A stretch of DNA of 40,610 bases from Mycoplasmopsis iners ATCC 19705 (lineage in GTDB: Bacteria > Bacillota_I > Bacilli_A > Mycoplasmatales > Metamycoplasmataceae), in contig NZ_JNJW01000006.1 in the NCBI RefSeq assembly GCF_000701805.1, positions 1 to 40,610 on the forward strand, given 5' to 3'. Positions 1-10,360 of the stretch are shown here, piece after piece (position 1 is the stretch's first letter; each line of letters begins with the position of its first letter). The notes under the pieces are model-generated. The model did no database searches, was not told where the DNA came from, and was given only the letters and a program-made list of their open reading frames with translations. A program made the translations under genes and the position numbers.

Positions 1-294
<294 letters not shown>

Positions 295-362
295 TGTTAT
301 GTGTTAATAAGACATTTCAATGAACCATAACCTAAATTACTATTCAGTTTTCAAAGAATATG

Positions 363-383
363 GCACCAAAGGTGCTTTTTTTT
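363..383 (+). terminator. Rho-independent terminator of the rRNA operon
   Basis: A GCACC/GGTGC stem with an AAA loop is followed by eight T. It lies about 70 bases after the end of 23S rRNA and before the secY promoter, so it should end rRNA transcription. Confidence 0.85.
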
Positions 384-457
384 ATTTCTATAGCAAATAA
401 AAAAGAGAAAAATGCACATTATAACCCCCAATTATTTAGAAAAGTGAAACTTTTTTA

Positions 458-463
458 TATAAT
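458..463 (+). promoter_or_regulatory. -10 element of the secY-adk promoter
   Basis: A perfect TATAAT lies 34 bases before the secY start codon and downstream of the rRNA terminator. There is no good -35 match, which is usual in mycoplasmas. The AGGAG ribosome binding site is at about 483-487. Confidence 0.6.
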
Positions 464-496
464 TAGCGTGTATTTCATTTATAGGAGAATAAAAGA

Positions 497-1978
497 ATGA
501 AAAGCTTTTTTAAAAACGCAACACTTGGTTTTTCAAATTTTTTCTTAAGGCTCAAACATGCTTGAGTTAATTTTTGAACAAACAAAGATCTGCTTAAAAA
601 AGTTTTTTTCACTCTTGGTTTAATTACAGTTTATATTTTAGCAACTACAATACAAGCTCCTTTTGTAAGAATTAAAAATGATAAAGCAATAGATGAAAAC
701 GCCTTTTTAAATACCCTTAACTTAGTTGGTGGTGGTGGATTAAGAAACTTTTCATTAGTTGCCTTAGGAATTAGTCCATTTATTAATGCTTCCTTAATTA
801 TGTCACTATTACAAACTAGATTGTTCCCAGCTATTCATAAATTAAGTCAAAGTGGTCCACAAGGGCGGAGAAAGCTGAATGTCATTACTAGGTTATTAAC
901 TCTTGTAATAGCTTATCCACAAGCTATATTATTAACCCAATCATTGGCAGCTGGTGGAAACAGTGCTTTAATTGAATTTATTCCACTGAATAATAATCCT
1001 AGCTTAAGTGGGGTAACAATTTATTTCTTATTACCAATGATATTAATTGGTGCTTCATTATTCTCATTATTTATAGCTGAAGAAATCACAAACAAAGGAA
1101 TTGGTAATGGTACTTCGCTAATTATTTTTGTTGGTATTGCCTTCCAATTACCAGCGCAATTCAAAGCAGCTTTCCAATATTTTGTTGGAGTTGATAGTAG
1201 TACATCATTATTAGTTGGCTCATTAAAATTCTTAACATACTTATTTGTTTATTTAGTAGTAATCTTTATTATTGCTTTAGTTTATAACTCAGAGCGCCAC
1301 ATTCCTATTCAACAAATAGGAGCTGGAAGAAGTAGAAATGTTAAGGAAATGGGTAAATTACCTATTAAATTAAATCCAGCTGGAATTATGCCAATAATTT
1401 TTGCTACAATGATTATTTCTTTCCCTTTAATGATTGCGAGAATTTTACCGCAAGCTAACTTAGGTAGAATTTGAATGGAACAAAACTTACAATTTACTCA
1501 ACCACTTGGTTTAAGTTTATTAGTTGTTATAACATTCTTCTTCAGTTTTATTATGGGGTTACAACAATCGAGAGTTGATAAAATTTCAGAAGATTTTGCT
1601 AAAAATTCTACTTTTATTCCAGGTATTAAACCTGGTGAACAAACCGAAGATTATTTAATAGGCATTGTTATGCGTTTATCAACATTTAGTGGCTTCTATT
1701 TAGTTATTATGGCTTCAATGCAATACTTACAAATTATTCTTTTAAAACTACCAGCTATCATTAGTTTTGGTGGCACAGGAATGATGATTTTAGTAACTGT
1801 TTCTTTAGAAACAATTCAACAATATCAAGCAAGAAAGAAAACTCAAACATTATCAAATCAAAAAACATTATCACGTGATGCTTGAAACTCACAAATTAGT
1901 AATAACAACGATTACCTTTTTGCTAAAAAAGGCAAAATTGACAAAAACAAGAAAAATGGAGATGGATTATTATGATAA
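497..1978 (+). CDS. secY: Preprotein translocase subunit SecY
   Basis: SecY is the membrane channel subunit of the Sec translocon and exports or inserts proteins together with SecE and SecA. The ATG at 497 follows AGGAG at a good distance and gives 493 residues. The product is highly hydrophobic with about ten membrane segments. Family features include the plug-region glycines (VGGGGLRNFS), then INASLIMSLLQ, RKLNVITR and the cytosolic loop with PIQQIGAGRSRNVKEMGKLPIKLNPAGIMP (split here across two recognisable stretches). TGA codons at 1472, 1883 and 1973 are read as Trp. The last seven bases overlap adk, so the two are probably translationally coupled. In most bacteria rplO precedes secY; here an rRNA operon does. 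Confidence 0.95.
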
Positions 1979-2625
1979 AAAATCAAATGCCAAATATCGT
2001 TTTTATGGGCCCACCAGGAGTTGGTAAAGGTACAGCTGCAGCATTGTTAGCTAAAAAAGCTAATATGATTCATTTATCAACCGGAAGTATTTTCCGTGAA
2101 GAAATTGCTGCCAAAACACCATTAGGTTTAGAATTAGCCCAATATGTTGAACATGGTTTATATGTGCCAAATGATGTAACTAACAAAACTGTTAAACAAA
2201 AATTACAAACTTTAATGGCGCAAAACGCCTTAGTAATTTTAGATGGCTATCCACGTACCTTAGATCAAGTTAATTTCTTAAATAGCATTCCTGGTTTTAC
2301 TTACCAAGTAGTTGAATTAAGTGCTCCTGAAGAAGTAATTATGCAAAGATTAAACGGCAGAAGATTTTGTCCAAATTGTGGCAAAAATTTTAACCTTTAT
2401 TCATTGCCTTCAAAAACAGGCGATTTATGTGATAACTGTTCAACTCCTTTACAAATGAGAAAAGACGATAGTATTGAAAATATTAAAGTAAGACAAGAAG
2501 TATATCGTAAAGAAACTGCTCCATTACTTGATTATTACCGTGAACATCACAACTTAAATGAATTTGATGCTAGTGTGACACCTGAAGAAGTTGTAAGCGC
2601 AATTTTAAGCAAATTTAACCAATAA
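1972..2625 (+). CDS. adk: Adenylate kinase
   Basis: This enzyme catalyses ATP + AMP = 2 ADP in the cytosol. It has 217 residues, the usual length. The P-loop GPPGVGKGT is at residues 13-21 and the AMP/ATP-site motif DGYPRT at 91-96. The LID domain carries four cysteines (C133, C136, C153, C156) arranged as a zinc site, as in Gram-positive type enzymes. The start overlaps the end of secY by seven bases, the classic secY-adk arrangement. A terminator follows directly, separating it from the next gene. Confidence 0.96.
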   Translation: MIKNQMPNIVFMGPPGVGKGTAAALLAKKANMIHLSTGSIFREEIAAKTPLGLELAQYVEHGLYVPNDVTNKTVKQKLQTLMAQNALVILDGYPRTLDQVNFLNSIPGFTYQVVELSAPEEVIMQRLNGRRFCPNCGKNFNLYSLPSKTGDLCDNCSTPLQMRKDDSIENIKVRQEVYRKETAPLLDYYREHHNLNEFDASVTPEEVVSAILSKFNQ

Positions 2626-2635
2626 TTTAACATTA

Positions 2636-2657
2636 TCTGCCATTAGGCAGATTTTTT
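2636..2657 (+). terminator. Rho-independent terminator after adk
   Basis: TCTGCC and GGCAGA form a perfect 6-bp stem with an ATTA loop followed by six T. It ends the secY-adk transcript, and map is transcribed separately. Confidence 0.9.
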
Positions 2658-2703
2658 AATTCTTTAAACTTTTAAAGTGATAAAAATAAAGTAGGAGGTG
2701 TAA

Positions 2704-3861
2704 ATGAAGGCAAACATCATTAAATTAAAAAAGAAACTAAATCAAAAACTAATTTTACAGTTTGTTATAGGCATCTTTTTATTAGTCGCCACTCTTATAT
2801 TTTTCGTACCAGGGAATCAATTTAAAGCATCACCAAATAGCATTAGTGTTGCTATATTGATAGCTATATTTCTAGCCCCATTATTTGCAACAGCCGTTAT
2901 TTTAATGTTCAATAAATTCTTAAATAAATTTTTATTGAAAGCTAACTTGCTAAGTAAAACAGCTTTATTAATTTGCTCAATAATTCTTTTATTAATAATA
3001 AGTTATTTTTTCACCGAGATTTGTTATTATTCTTTTCATTCAGTTGCTGATTCTGAATCTTGAGAAGCAATTCCATTGGATTTACGCAGTACCCACACTA
3101 AATTTATGGGTCATAATGTTTGATTTACAAAATCAACAAATTACCTTTTTAATAACGGCAATACACCAAATGTTAAATATTTTACATTCTTGTTTTTAAT
3201 TGAATTTATTTTAATAGCATTTACAGCATATTTAATAATCAGTTCAATTATTTCATTAATTAAAAAGAACAGTGTAAGAAATCGTCAAATAATTTTACCA
3301 ACACTTTTCATTGTTTTAAATAGCATTATTTTTATTCTATTTATAACATTTGTTTTAATTAGAAAATTTAATTATGAAACATGAAATGCCGCACTTAGAA
3401 CCGAAGAAGAATTTATTTTGCTTGTTGATCTTTATTCAGTAAATAACGGAGTAAAAAACCCTTATCTAACTAATTTAGTTTTGAGCTATATTATTATTTC
3501 TTTATTTGTCTTGGAAGCAATTTTAATTACTGGTTTATACATCAAAAACAAATTCTTTACCAAAGGTAAATATGCCAATGCTTCAATAATTGATTTAATA
3601 TTAGCTTTTTGAGCAATTGTATTAGTAATAATTTTAACTGTTCAAGACAAACAACACCCTTACTCATTCTTAAATATCACTTTAATTTATATTCAAAAAC
3701 TAAATTATGAATGATACACTAACCCATTAATTTTCACATCATTCTATTGTTTAATAATAGCAACTAGCGTCTTAGTTTTAGGAACTATTTGAATGCATTT
3801 AGTTTATAAAACAATAATGTTTGGTAAATTATTAAAACATGCAAAAAGAGCAACTGTTTAG
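2704..3861 (+). CDS. Uncharacterised multi-pass membrane protein
   Basis: Function not recognised. The ATG at 2704 has a near-perfect ribosome binding site (TAGGAGGTG) just upstream, and the frame is open to TAG at 3859 when TGA is read as Trp, giving 385 residues. The product is basic at the N terminus and has roughly eight to ten hydrophobic segments (for example around residues 18-38, 49-70, 85-110, 163-183, 198-218 and 345-368) with short polar loops. No transporter signature, lipobox or catalytic motif is visible. It sits between adk and map, two genes normally adjacent in the spc operon, and has its own terminator, so it looks like an insertion into that operon. It could be a lineage-specific permease or an integral membrane protein of unknown role. 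Confidence 0.8.
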
Positions 3862-3870
3862 TTGCTTTTT
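3849..3870 (+). terminator. Terminator overlapping the stop of the membrane protein gene
   Basis: AGCAAC and GTTGCT form a 6-bp stem around the TAG stop codon and are followed by TTTT. It separates the membrane protein gene from map. Confidence 0.85.
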
Positions 3871-4092
3871 AGTTATAAAAATAATAGCAATTTGTCGTAT
3901 TGTGCTTTAAATAAGCTTAAATTAAATTCGAAAAAAATCAAAAATATTTATAGTAAATATTTAATATTAATATACAATATAAACACTTGTATTAATAAGT
4001 ATATTTTTTGAAATTAGTTTAAATATATAAAGCTATTAGGGCTTTATATCTTTAAGCATTTTTAGGGCTTTTTTACAAGTGTAGGAGACAAC
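3871..4092 (+). promoter_or_regulatory. Leader and promoter region of the map-rplQ operon
   Basis: This 222-base AT-rich stretch has no ORF. It holds a dyad (AAATATTTA..TAAATATTT around 3952-3972) and AT-rich -10-like sequences. Two successive AAGC..GGCTTT hairpins each contain TTAGGGCTTT (about 4028-4048 and 4056-4076), and the second ends in six T. The second hairpin resembles a weak terminator lying before the map ribosome binding site (TAGGAGA at about 4082-4088), so attenuation is possible but only inferred. Confidence 0.4.
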
Positions 4093-4842
4093 ATGATTAA
4101 AATAAAAAGTTCTGCGGAAATTGAAAAAATCACTAAAAGTTGTCAAATCCTGGCAGAAGTCAAGGCGATCTTATGAGATTTCATAAGACCAGGAGTTTCA
4201 TTAAAAGAACTTGATTCAATCGCTTTTAATGAAATAGTAAAAAGAGGTGCACAACCAGCATTCAAAGGTCTTTATGGTTTTCCAGCCACTGCTTGCATCT
4301 CTGTAAATGAAGAATTGATTCATGGTATCCCTTCAGAATACAAACTTAAAGAAGGCGATTTAGTAAGCATTGACTTAGGTTGTAAATATCAAGGATACAA
4401 TAGCGATTCAGCTTTCACAAAAGGTGTTGGCAAAATTGCTACTCAAGATCAAAAATTAATTGATGTTGCTATTGAAGCTTTTAACGCTGGACTTAATGCT
4501 ATTAAGCCAGGGGCAAGAGTGGGCGATGTTAGTTATGCTATTGGTCAAGTTATTAGAAAACATAATTTATATACCCCTAACAATTTCTGTGGGCATGGTA
4601 TCGGACTTGCCTTACATGAAGAACCAAACATTTTTAATGATGGGCATCCCAAAACAGGTCCATTATTAAGAGATGGTATGGTAATTTGTATTGAGCCAAT
4701 GATTTTGCAAAAAAATGCAAAAACTAAAACAAAAAAAGATGGATGAACCATTGTTAGCGCTAGTGGTTTAAATTCTGCTCATTACGAACACACTGTTTTA
4801 ATTAAAGATGGTCGGGGTATTGTTTTAACGAAAGGAATTTAA
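4093..4842 (+). CDS. map: Methionine aminopeptidase, type I
   Basis: This enzyme removes the N-terminal methionine from nascent proteins and uses two metal ions. It has 249 residues, normal for a type Ia bacterial enzyme. All five metal ligands are visible: D94 (in SIDLG), D105 (in YNSDSA), H168 (in GHGIG), E201 (in CIEPM) and E232 (in HYEHT). The ATG at 4093 follows GGAG. TGA codons are used as Trp (for example W218). The stop TAA shares a base with the ATG of infA (TAATG), so map and infA are translationally coupled, as in many Firmicutes. Confidence 0.96.
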
Positions 4843-5057
4843 TGGCAAAAGATGCTATTAAAATGACTGCCAAAGTAACACAAGCATTTTCAACAGATGA
4901 ATATGAAGTGCAAATCGAAAATGGCATGTTAATTAAAGCTCATATTTCAGGTAAAATCCGTGTAAATCACATTAGGATTTTGCCAGGAGACACAGTGGAA
5001 GTAGAAATTAGCCCTTACAACTTACAATTGGGCAGAATTACCTACAGACACAAATAA
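4842..5057 (+). CDS. infA: Translation initiation factor IF-1
   Basis: A 71-residue, single S1/OB-fold protein that binds the 30S A site during initiation. Typical family segments are visible ([12 protein letters not shown], then [19 protein letters not shown] and the C-terminal RITYRHK). Its ATG overlaps the map stop codon. It is the second gene of the map-infA-rpmJ-rpsM-rpsK-rpoA-rplQ operon. Confidence 0.96.
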   Translation: MAKDAIKMTAKVTQAFSTDEYEVQIENGMLIKAHISGKIRVNHIRILPGDTVEVEISPYNLQLGRITYRHK

Positions 5058-5066
5058 GGAGAAATA

Positions 5067-5180
5067 ATGAAAGTTAGAGCTAGTGTAAAAAAAATGTGTA
5101 AAGATTGTCGTGTTATTAAACGTAAAGGCATTATTAGAATTATTTGCTCATTACCAAAACACAAACAAAGACAAGGATAA
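5067..5180 (+). CDS. rpmJ: 50S ribosomal protein L36 (bL36)
   Basis: A 37-residue basic protein. The zinc-binding type is shown by C11, C14, C27 and H32 ([14 protein letters not shown], then a basic stretch and [12 protein letters not shown]). AAGGAG lies just upstream of the ATG. It sits between infA and rpsM, the standard order. Confidence 0.96.
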   Translation: MKVRASVKKMCKDCRVIKRKGIIRIICSLPKHKQRQG

Positions 5181-5183
5181 AAT

Positions 5184-5552
5184 ATGGCTAGAATTTTAAA
5201 TATTGAAATCCCAAATAACAAACGTATTGTTATTTCATTAACTTACATTTATGGTATTGGAAGAACAAGAGCACAAGAAATTTGTGCTGCAGCAAATGTA
5301 GACGAAAATACTAGAACTAAAGACTTAACAGACGAACAATTACAAAAACTTCGTCAAGAAGCAGCTAAATACACAACAGAAGGTGATTTACGTAGAGAAG
5401 TTACCTTAAACATCAAGCGTTTAATGGAAATTAAATGCTACCGTGGTCTTAGACACCGTAAAGGATTACCTGTTAGAGGACAAAGCACACAGAAAAATGC
5501 TAGAACACGTAAAGGTCCTAGAAAAACTGTTGCTGGTAAAAAAGGTAAATAG
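5184..5552 (+). CDS. rpsM: 30S ribosomal protein S13 (uS13)
   Basis: 122 residues. The N-terminal [14 protein letters not shown] and the helix-two-turn-helix region ([15 protein letters not shown]) are typical. The basic C-terminal tail ([23 protein letters not shown]) reaches into the 30S head and contacts tRNA. It starts three bases after rpmJ. Confidence 0.97.
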   Translation: MARILNIEIPNNKRIVISLTYIYGIGRTRAQEICAAANVDENTRTKDLTDEQLQKLRQEAAKYTTEGDLRREVTLNIKRLMEIKCYRGLRHRKGLPVRGQSTQKNARTRKGPRKTVAGKKGK

Positions 5553-5570
5553 GATTAAGGAGACAAACTT

Positions 5571-5957
5571 ATGGCTAGAAAAACTAAAAAGAAAAATATT
5601 ACCAATGGTATTGCTCACATCCATTCAACAAACCAAAATACAATTATTACCTTTACAGATGAATTAGGAAATGTAATCGCTTGAAGCTCATCAGGAGCTA
5701 TTGGTTACAAAGGTTCTAAGAAAAAAACCCCTTATGCAGCATCATTAGCAGCTCAAGCAGCAGCAGAAGCTGCTAAAGAACACGGTATGAAAAGTGTTAA
5801 AGTTAGACTTAAAGGTTTAGGTGCTGGTAAAGATTCAGCACGTAAACAAATCGAAGTTGCAGGTATCACAGTAACAGAAATTAAAGATGTTACACCAGTT
5901 CCACACAACGGAACAAGACCTCCAAAACGTATTCTTAAGCGTGAAAAACAAAGATAA
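5571..5957 (+). CDS. rpsK: 30S ribosomal protein S11 (uS11)
   Basis: 128 residues, starting at an ATG preceded by AAGGAG. Family hallmarks are the N-terminal basic stretch, [13 protein letters not shown], the [13 protein letters not shown] segment and the C-terminal [15 protein letters not shown]. It is a platform protein of the 30S subunit. One TGA is read as Trp within IAWSSSG. It lies between rpsM and rpoA, as in the conserved alpha operon. Confidence 0.97.
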
Positions 5958-5978
5958 TTTAATCAATAAGGAGTAATT

Positions 5979-6980
5979 ATGGAAAAGATGCCCAAACTTG
6001 TGTATGAACAAGTACAAAACTCAAGTGAAAATCAAAACGAAACTATTTTTTCTCTTAAACCATTAGAAAGAGGTTTCGGTAATACTTTAGCTGTTGCTTT
6101 ACGTAGAACATTATTATCAAGTATTACAGCCTTAGCTTTATTTGCTGTAAAAATTGAAAATATCGATCATGAATTCAACACTATTCCTGGTGTGGAAGAA
6201 GATGTTGTTACATTAATCATGAACTTACGTAAAGTTAAATTCCAATATGATCCAGAAGTTGTTTCTGACGATGATATTATTAAAGTTACTTTAAAAGCAG
6301 ATGGAGTAGGAGAAGTTACTTCTCGTAATTTAGAAATTAACAATTCAACTATTGAAGTATTGAACAAAAGCCAACACATTGCTACCTTAAACAAAGGTAC
6401 ATTAAACATTGAACTTTATCTTCGTGCTGGCAGAGGCTTTAGATCAAACGAAGAAAACAAAAAATTCATTAATACAAGCGGCTTTTTAAGTAAAGTGGAT
6501 AGCAGAATTAAAAAAGGAAGCTTTATTGCTACAGATTCTGACTTCTCACCAATTGAAAAAGTTGACTACACAGTTAGTGAATTAAACTCATCAAGCCCTC
6601 AAATTGAAGAGGAATTAAGATTCCGTTTAATTACTAATGGCACTATTGATCCTAAATACGCTATTCAACAAGCAGCAGAAATTTTAGTTGCTTCATTTAA
6701 AGTTATTGGAAATGTGAATGAAATGAAATTAGAAATTTTTGCTGAAGAAAAAGTTGTTGAAATGGAAGAAAAAGAAAACGATATCGATATTAGTCAATTA
6801 GGCTTATCAGTGCGTTCATACAATGCTTTAAGAAGAATTGGTAAAACTAAATTATCAGAAATTTGCGAAATGACTTTAGAGGAATTAGAACAAACTAAAA
6901 ACTTGGGTAGAAAATCTATTTATGAAATTATCAGCGTACTTAAAGATAACGATCGTGAACTTAAAAAAGGAGAAGAATAA
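5979..6980 (+). CDS. rpoA: DNA-directed RNA polymerase subunit alpha
   Basis: 333 residues. The N-terminal domain (about 1-240) shows the dimerisation motif GFGNTLAVALRRTLLSS. The C-terminal domain (about 262-325) has the helix-hairpin-helix pattern LSVRSYNALRRIGKTKLSE with NLGRKSIYEI. Alpha dimerises to nucleate RNA polymerase assembly, and its C-terminal domain contacts UP elements. The ATG follows AAGGAG, and the TAA shares one base with the rplQ ATG. Confidence 0.97.
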   Translation: MEKMPKLVYEQVQNSSENQNETIFSLKPLERGFGNTLAVALRRTLLSSITALALFAVKIENIDHEFNTIPGVEEDVVTLIMNLRKVKFQYDPEVVSDDDIIKVTLKADGVGEVTSRNLEINNSTIEVLNKSQHIATLNKGTLNIELYLRAGRGFRSNEENKKFINTSGFLSKVDSRIKKGSFIATDSDFSPIEKVDYTVSELNSSSPQIEEELRFRLITNGTIDPKYAIQQAAEILVASFKVIGNVNEMKLEIFAEEKVVEMEEKENDIDISQLGLSVRSYNALRRIGKTKLSEICEMTLEELEQTKNLGRKSIYEIISVLKDNDRELKKGEE

Positions 6981-7342
6981 TGGCTAATCCAACTCAAATT
7001 TATAGCCGTGATACCAAATGAAGAAAAGGTGTAATGCGTACATTAACAAGCGAATTATTAGCTCATGGACGTATTACCACTACTTTAACCCGTGCTAAAG
7101 AATTACGTCGTCATGTTGAAAAAATGATTACAAAAGCTAAAAATCCTACTTTAGCAAACCGTCGTTTAGTTGCTGCTTACCTTCGTCCAACTTTAGTTAA
7201 TAACAAAGAAGACCTTTTAAAACACTTATTTAACGAAATTGCCCCTAAATACAAAGACAGAAATGGTGGATACACACGTATCTACAAAATTGTTGCTCGT
7301 CGTGGCGACAACACCAAAATGGCAATTATCGAATTAGTTTAA
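6980..7342 (+). CDS. rplQ: 50S ribosomal protein L17 (bL17)
   Basis: 120 residues beginning MANPTQIYSRDTKWRKG, where the Trp is a TGA codon. RTLTSELLAHGRITTTLTRAKELR, in which the first 20 residues alone are diagnostic, identifies the family. The ATG overlaps the rpoA stop and is preceded by AAAGGAG. It is the last gene of the operon, and a strong terminator follows. Confidence 0.97.
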
Positions 7343-7374
7343 TACTTAAATTTATTTCAAGCTTTAATTAACGC

Positions 7375-7402
7375 AACACTGGTTAAAATGCCAGTGTTTT
7401 TT
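7375..7402 (+). terminator. Terminator of the map-rplQ operon
   Basis: AACACTGG and CCAGTGTT form an 8-bp stem followed by a short T run. It ends the ribosomal-protein operon. Confidence 0.9.
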
Positions 7403-7417
7403 AATGCAATGTGCGCG

Positions 7418-7453
7418 ACAAAAAACACCATTATCTAATTTGACAATGGTGTT
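7418..7453 (-). terminator. Terminator of the first giant surface-protein gene
   Basis: AACACCATTATC and its partner around CAATGGTGTT form a hairpin. Read on the minus strand it ends in a run of T (A6 on the plus strand at 7418-7424). A closely similar hairpin ends the second surface-protein gene at 30370-30408. Confidence 0.8.
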
Positions 7454-7639
7454 ATACATTCTGTATTATTTTTTCACCAAATATACCTGTGAAAAAGGCA
7501 TATTCGTTAAAATTTATTAATAATTAAAACTTTCTTTTTCTTCTCTTAATTATAACAGGGAGCAAGATAGATAAACCAAAAGTAATAATTGCTAAACCAA
7601 CAGAAGTTGCAATTATTAAAGGAGTAATTGCATCCTTAT

Positions 7640-10360
7640 TAGCTTTTTCAACCAATTCTAAATTAGTTTTAGTTTGTTTAGCAACAATTTCATTTGTTGT
7701 ATTAAGAGCTTCTTTAATAATGTTTTCGCTATTATTAATTTCTTCAATTATTGATTTTATTAAATCAGAGTTTAGTCTTTTGCCTTTTGTTTCTTTGATA
7801 GTTCTTAACTTTTCTAGAGAATCAATTAATTTTTCCAAATCAACTATTTTGTTGGTTATTTGGTTTAAATCATCATTGAAATTATTTGAATTTTCATCCA
7901 AGTCTGCAACAGCATCAATCAATTGACCTTTGACCTCATCAGTTAATTTAGCATTAGCTATTTCTTTAATAGCTTTAAGTTTCGAATTAATGTTCGATAC
8001 TTTTTCGCTAAGTTTTTCATCATTTAAATCTAACTCTAATACATCATTAATTAATTTGTCTTTAGCAGAATCACCAATTTTGTTCTTTTTGGCTTGTTCA
8101 TAGATGTTTTCAATTAATTCAACTTTATTGTCAATTATTTCTAACTTTTTGTTAATGTTTGAATCCTCATTGCTAATATTAATAACTTCATCAATTAAAG
8201 CATCTTTATTAAATTGGTTTAAATTGGTATTATCAAGTATTTGATTAATTTTATCCACTTTAATTTTTTCGTTATTAAGTTTATTGCTAAATTGTTCATC
8301 ATTAGTTGATATGTCAACAATGTTTTTGATTGTGTTAGATTTATCATCTTCGTTAAGTTTTGCATTATCATTGACCGATTTAATTAAAGCAAATTTATCT
8401 TTTACTTTATTTAATTCAGAATTAAATTCATTTTCTGTTTTGCCATTAACATCGATATTAGTTGTATCTTCAATTAATTTTGTTTTGGTTTGATCACTTA
8501 AATTAGAATTTCTAATTTCTTTTATTAATTCAATTTTAGCTTTTTCATAGGCTAATTCATCATTGAAATGTTCACTATTAATATCTAAATTCATTAGATC
8601 TTCAATGATTTTGTTTTTGTCTTCATCTGTTAAAGTTGCATCTGCTTTAACTTCTTTAATAAGTTTGATTTTTTCTTTAAGATTATTAAGTAAATCATCA
8701 TAATTATCAGCGCTTGGATCTAAGTTTTTAATTTCTTCAGTTAATTTATTTTTTTCTTCATCGCTTAAGTTCTTATCTTTGATGACTGAATCCATGATGT
8801 CAAATTTGTTAAGTAAGTCTTGAAGTTTTTTATCAAATTTAGGATCATCATTTTCTATATTATCTAGCTCTCTAGCAAATTTTTCTTTTTGATCAGAAGT
8901 TAATGAAGGGCTATTTTTTATTTTTTCATACACTTCTGTTTTTTGATCTTCTTTTTTAATTTTGTCGCTAAAAGTGTCTTCATCTAAATTATTATTAATG
9001 TTTTTGATTTCGCTAATCAATTCACTTTTATCTGCTTCTTCAAGATTTTTATTATTTCTAATTGCCTTAATTTTGCTTTCTTTGATTTGTTCATGATTTA
9101 ATTTAGCATCAAAGTTCTTGTGTCTTGGATCTAAATTAATAATTTCATTACCAAAATGTTCTTTATCTTTATTAGTTAAGCTTGTATCATCTTTAAGATT
9201 AGATAATTTAGCAACTTGCTCTTTAATATTTGCCAAAGTTTTGGCAAAATTATTTAAACCATTTTCTGTATTTTTTTGATCATTAGCATTTGTATTAATA
9301 ACATATTCAGCTAATTTATTTTTCTGTTCTTCAGTTAATTTACCATTAGCTCTTATTTCATCTATTAATGTCTTTTTAGCTTCAATTTTAGCTAGATCAC
9401 TAGCAAATGAATCAGATTTAGGATCTAATTGATCAATAGCATTGTTTAGATTTTGTTTTTCAGCTTCAGTTAATTTATTTGGTTGATCTGGTGAATCGAC
9501 CGAATTAACTTTTTCATAGGCATTTTCTTTGATTTTTATATTTCCAAGGAATTTATTAAACTTATCTTTTTGTAATGAATCATCAATGTTATTAAGATCA
9601 GCTATTAAATCATTTGCTTGATCTTCGGTAATTTTACCTTCTGTTTTTTTAGTATTGATAAAGTCTAAAATAGCTTCATTAGCATCTATTTTTGCTTTAA
9701 TTTCATCTTTTTCAGCTAATAATTTTGCTAAGCCTTCTTTAGAAGTAGGAAAATCATTTACATAGTCTTTGAAATATTTAATTTTTTCATTAGTTAAATG
9801 TTCTTTGCTATCTATGTGATCAATTAATTTAGCTTTTTCTAAGATTAATTGAATTTTTTTAGTTAAATCTTGATCAAAGTTATTTAATTCACTAATATTA
9901 TCAATAAAGCCATTTTTAGCATCTTCTGATAAATGTTCAAGTTGTTTAATAACAGAAATGGCATCTAATTTTTCAGCGATTATGCCATTGTTTAAGTCAT
10001 TTTGGTGAAGTTTGCTATATTGATTATTTTCATCCTTAGCGCTATTTGAAGTAGGTAAATTAACCACAGAATCTATTAATTTTTCAGCATCTCTTGTAGT
10101 AATTTTGCCAGTTTTAATTGCTTCAGTTATTTCTTTAATAGCTTGAATTTTGTCTTTTTCATTAGCAATATAATTATTCATTTGGTCATTAGTTATGTCG
10201 CTGTTTATTGCCACAATTTTTTCTAATAGTTTTTTCTTAATTTCATATGGGACATCATCGTTTGATAATTTAGTTATTGCTTCAGATAATTCAGCTTTTT
10301 TAACAACATTTGAATAAATTCTAACTTTATCTTCATCAGAATAATTTGGATGCAATTCAT
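7640..10360 (-). repeat. Array of about 17 helical repeats in surface protein 1
   Basis: Each unit is about 40-50 residues with the pattern KxxLIxEIxxxxxLTxxxKxxLxxxIxxLDxxxxxFxxxL. Examples are units starting KTLIDEIRANGKLTEEQKNK and KLIKEVKADATLTDEDKNK. The spacing of hydrophobic residues predicts three-helix bundles, reminiscent of the GA (albumin-binding) and Ebh-type modules of Gram-positive surface proteins; that link is inference. The units are diverged in DNA sequence. Confidence 0.75.

Noticed and set aside
800-1885. secY appears broken into two ORFs
   Set aside because: The break is a TGA codon. Reading TGA as Trp, as in mycoplasmas, restores one full-length SecY; the same applies to map, dnaB, leuS, lon, the ATPase and the surface proteins.
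7720-8493. Plus-strand ORFs opposite surface protein 1 (about 68 residues each)
   Set aside because: They are mirror images of the repetitive coding strand with no ribosome binding sites; composition is Ser/Leu-rich as expected for such shadows.
7640-10360. CRISPR array or DNA tandem repeats
   Set aside because: The periodicity is at protein level in a long open frame; DNA units are diverged and there are no constant repeats with unique spacers.
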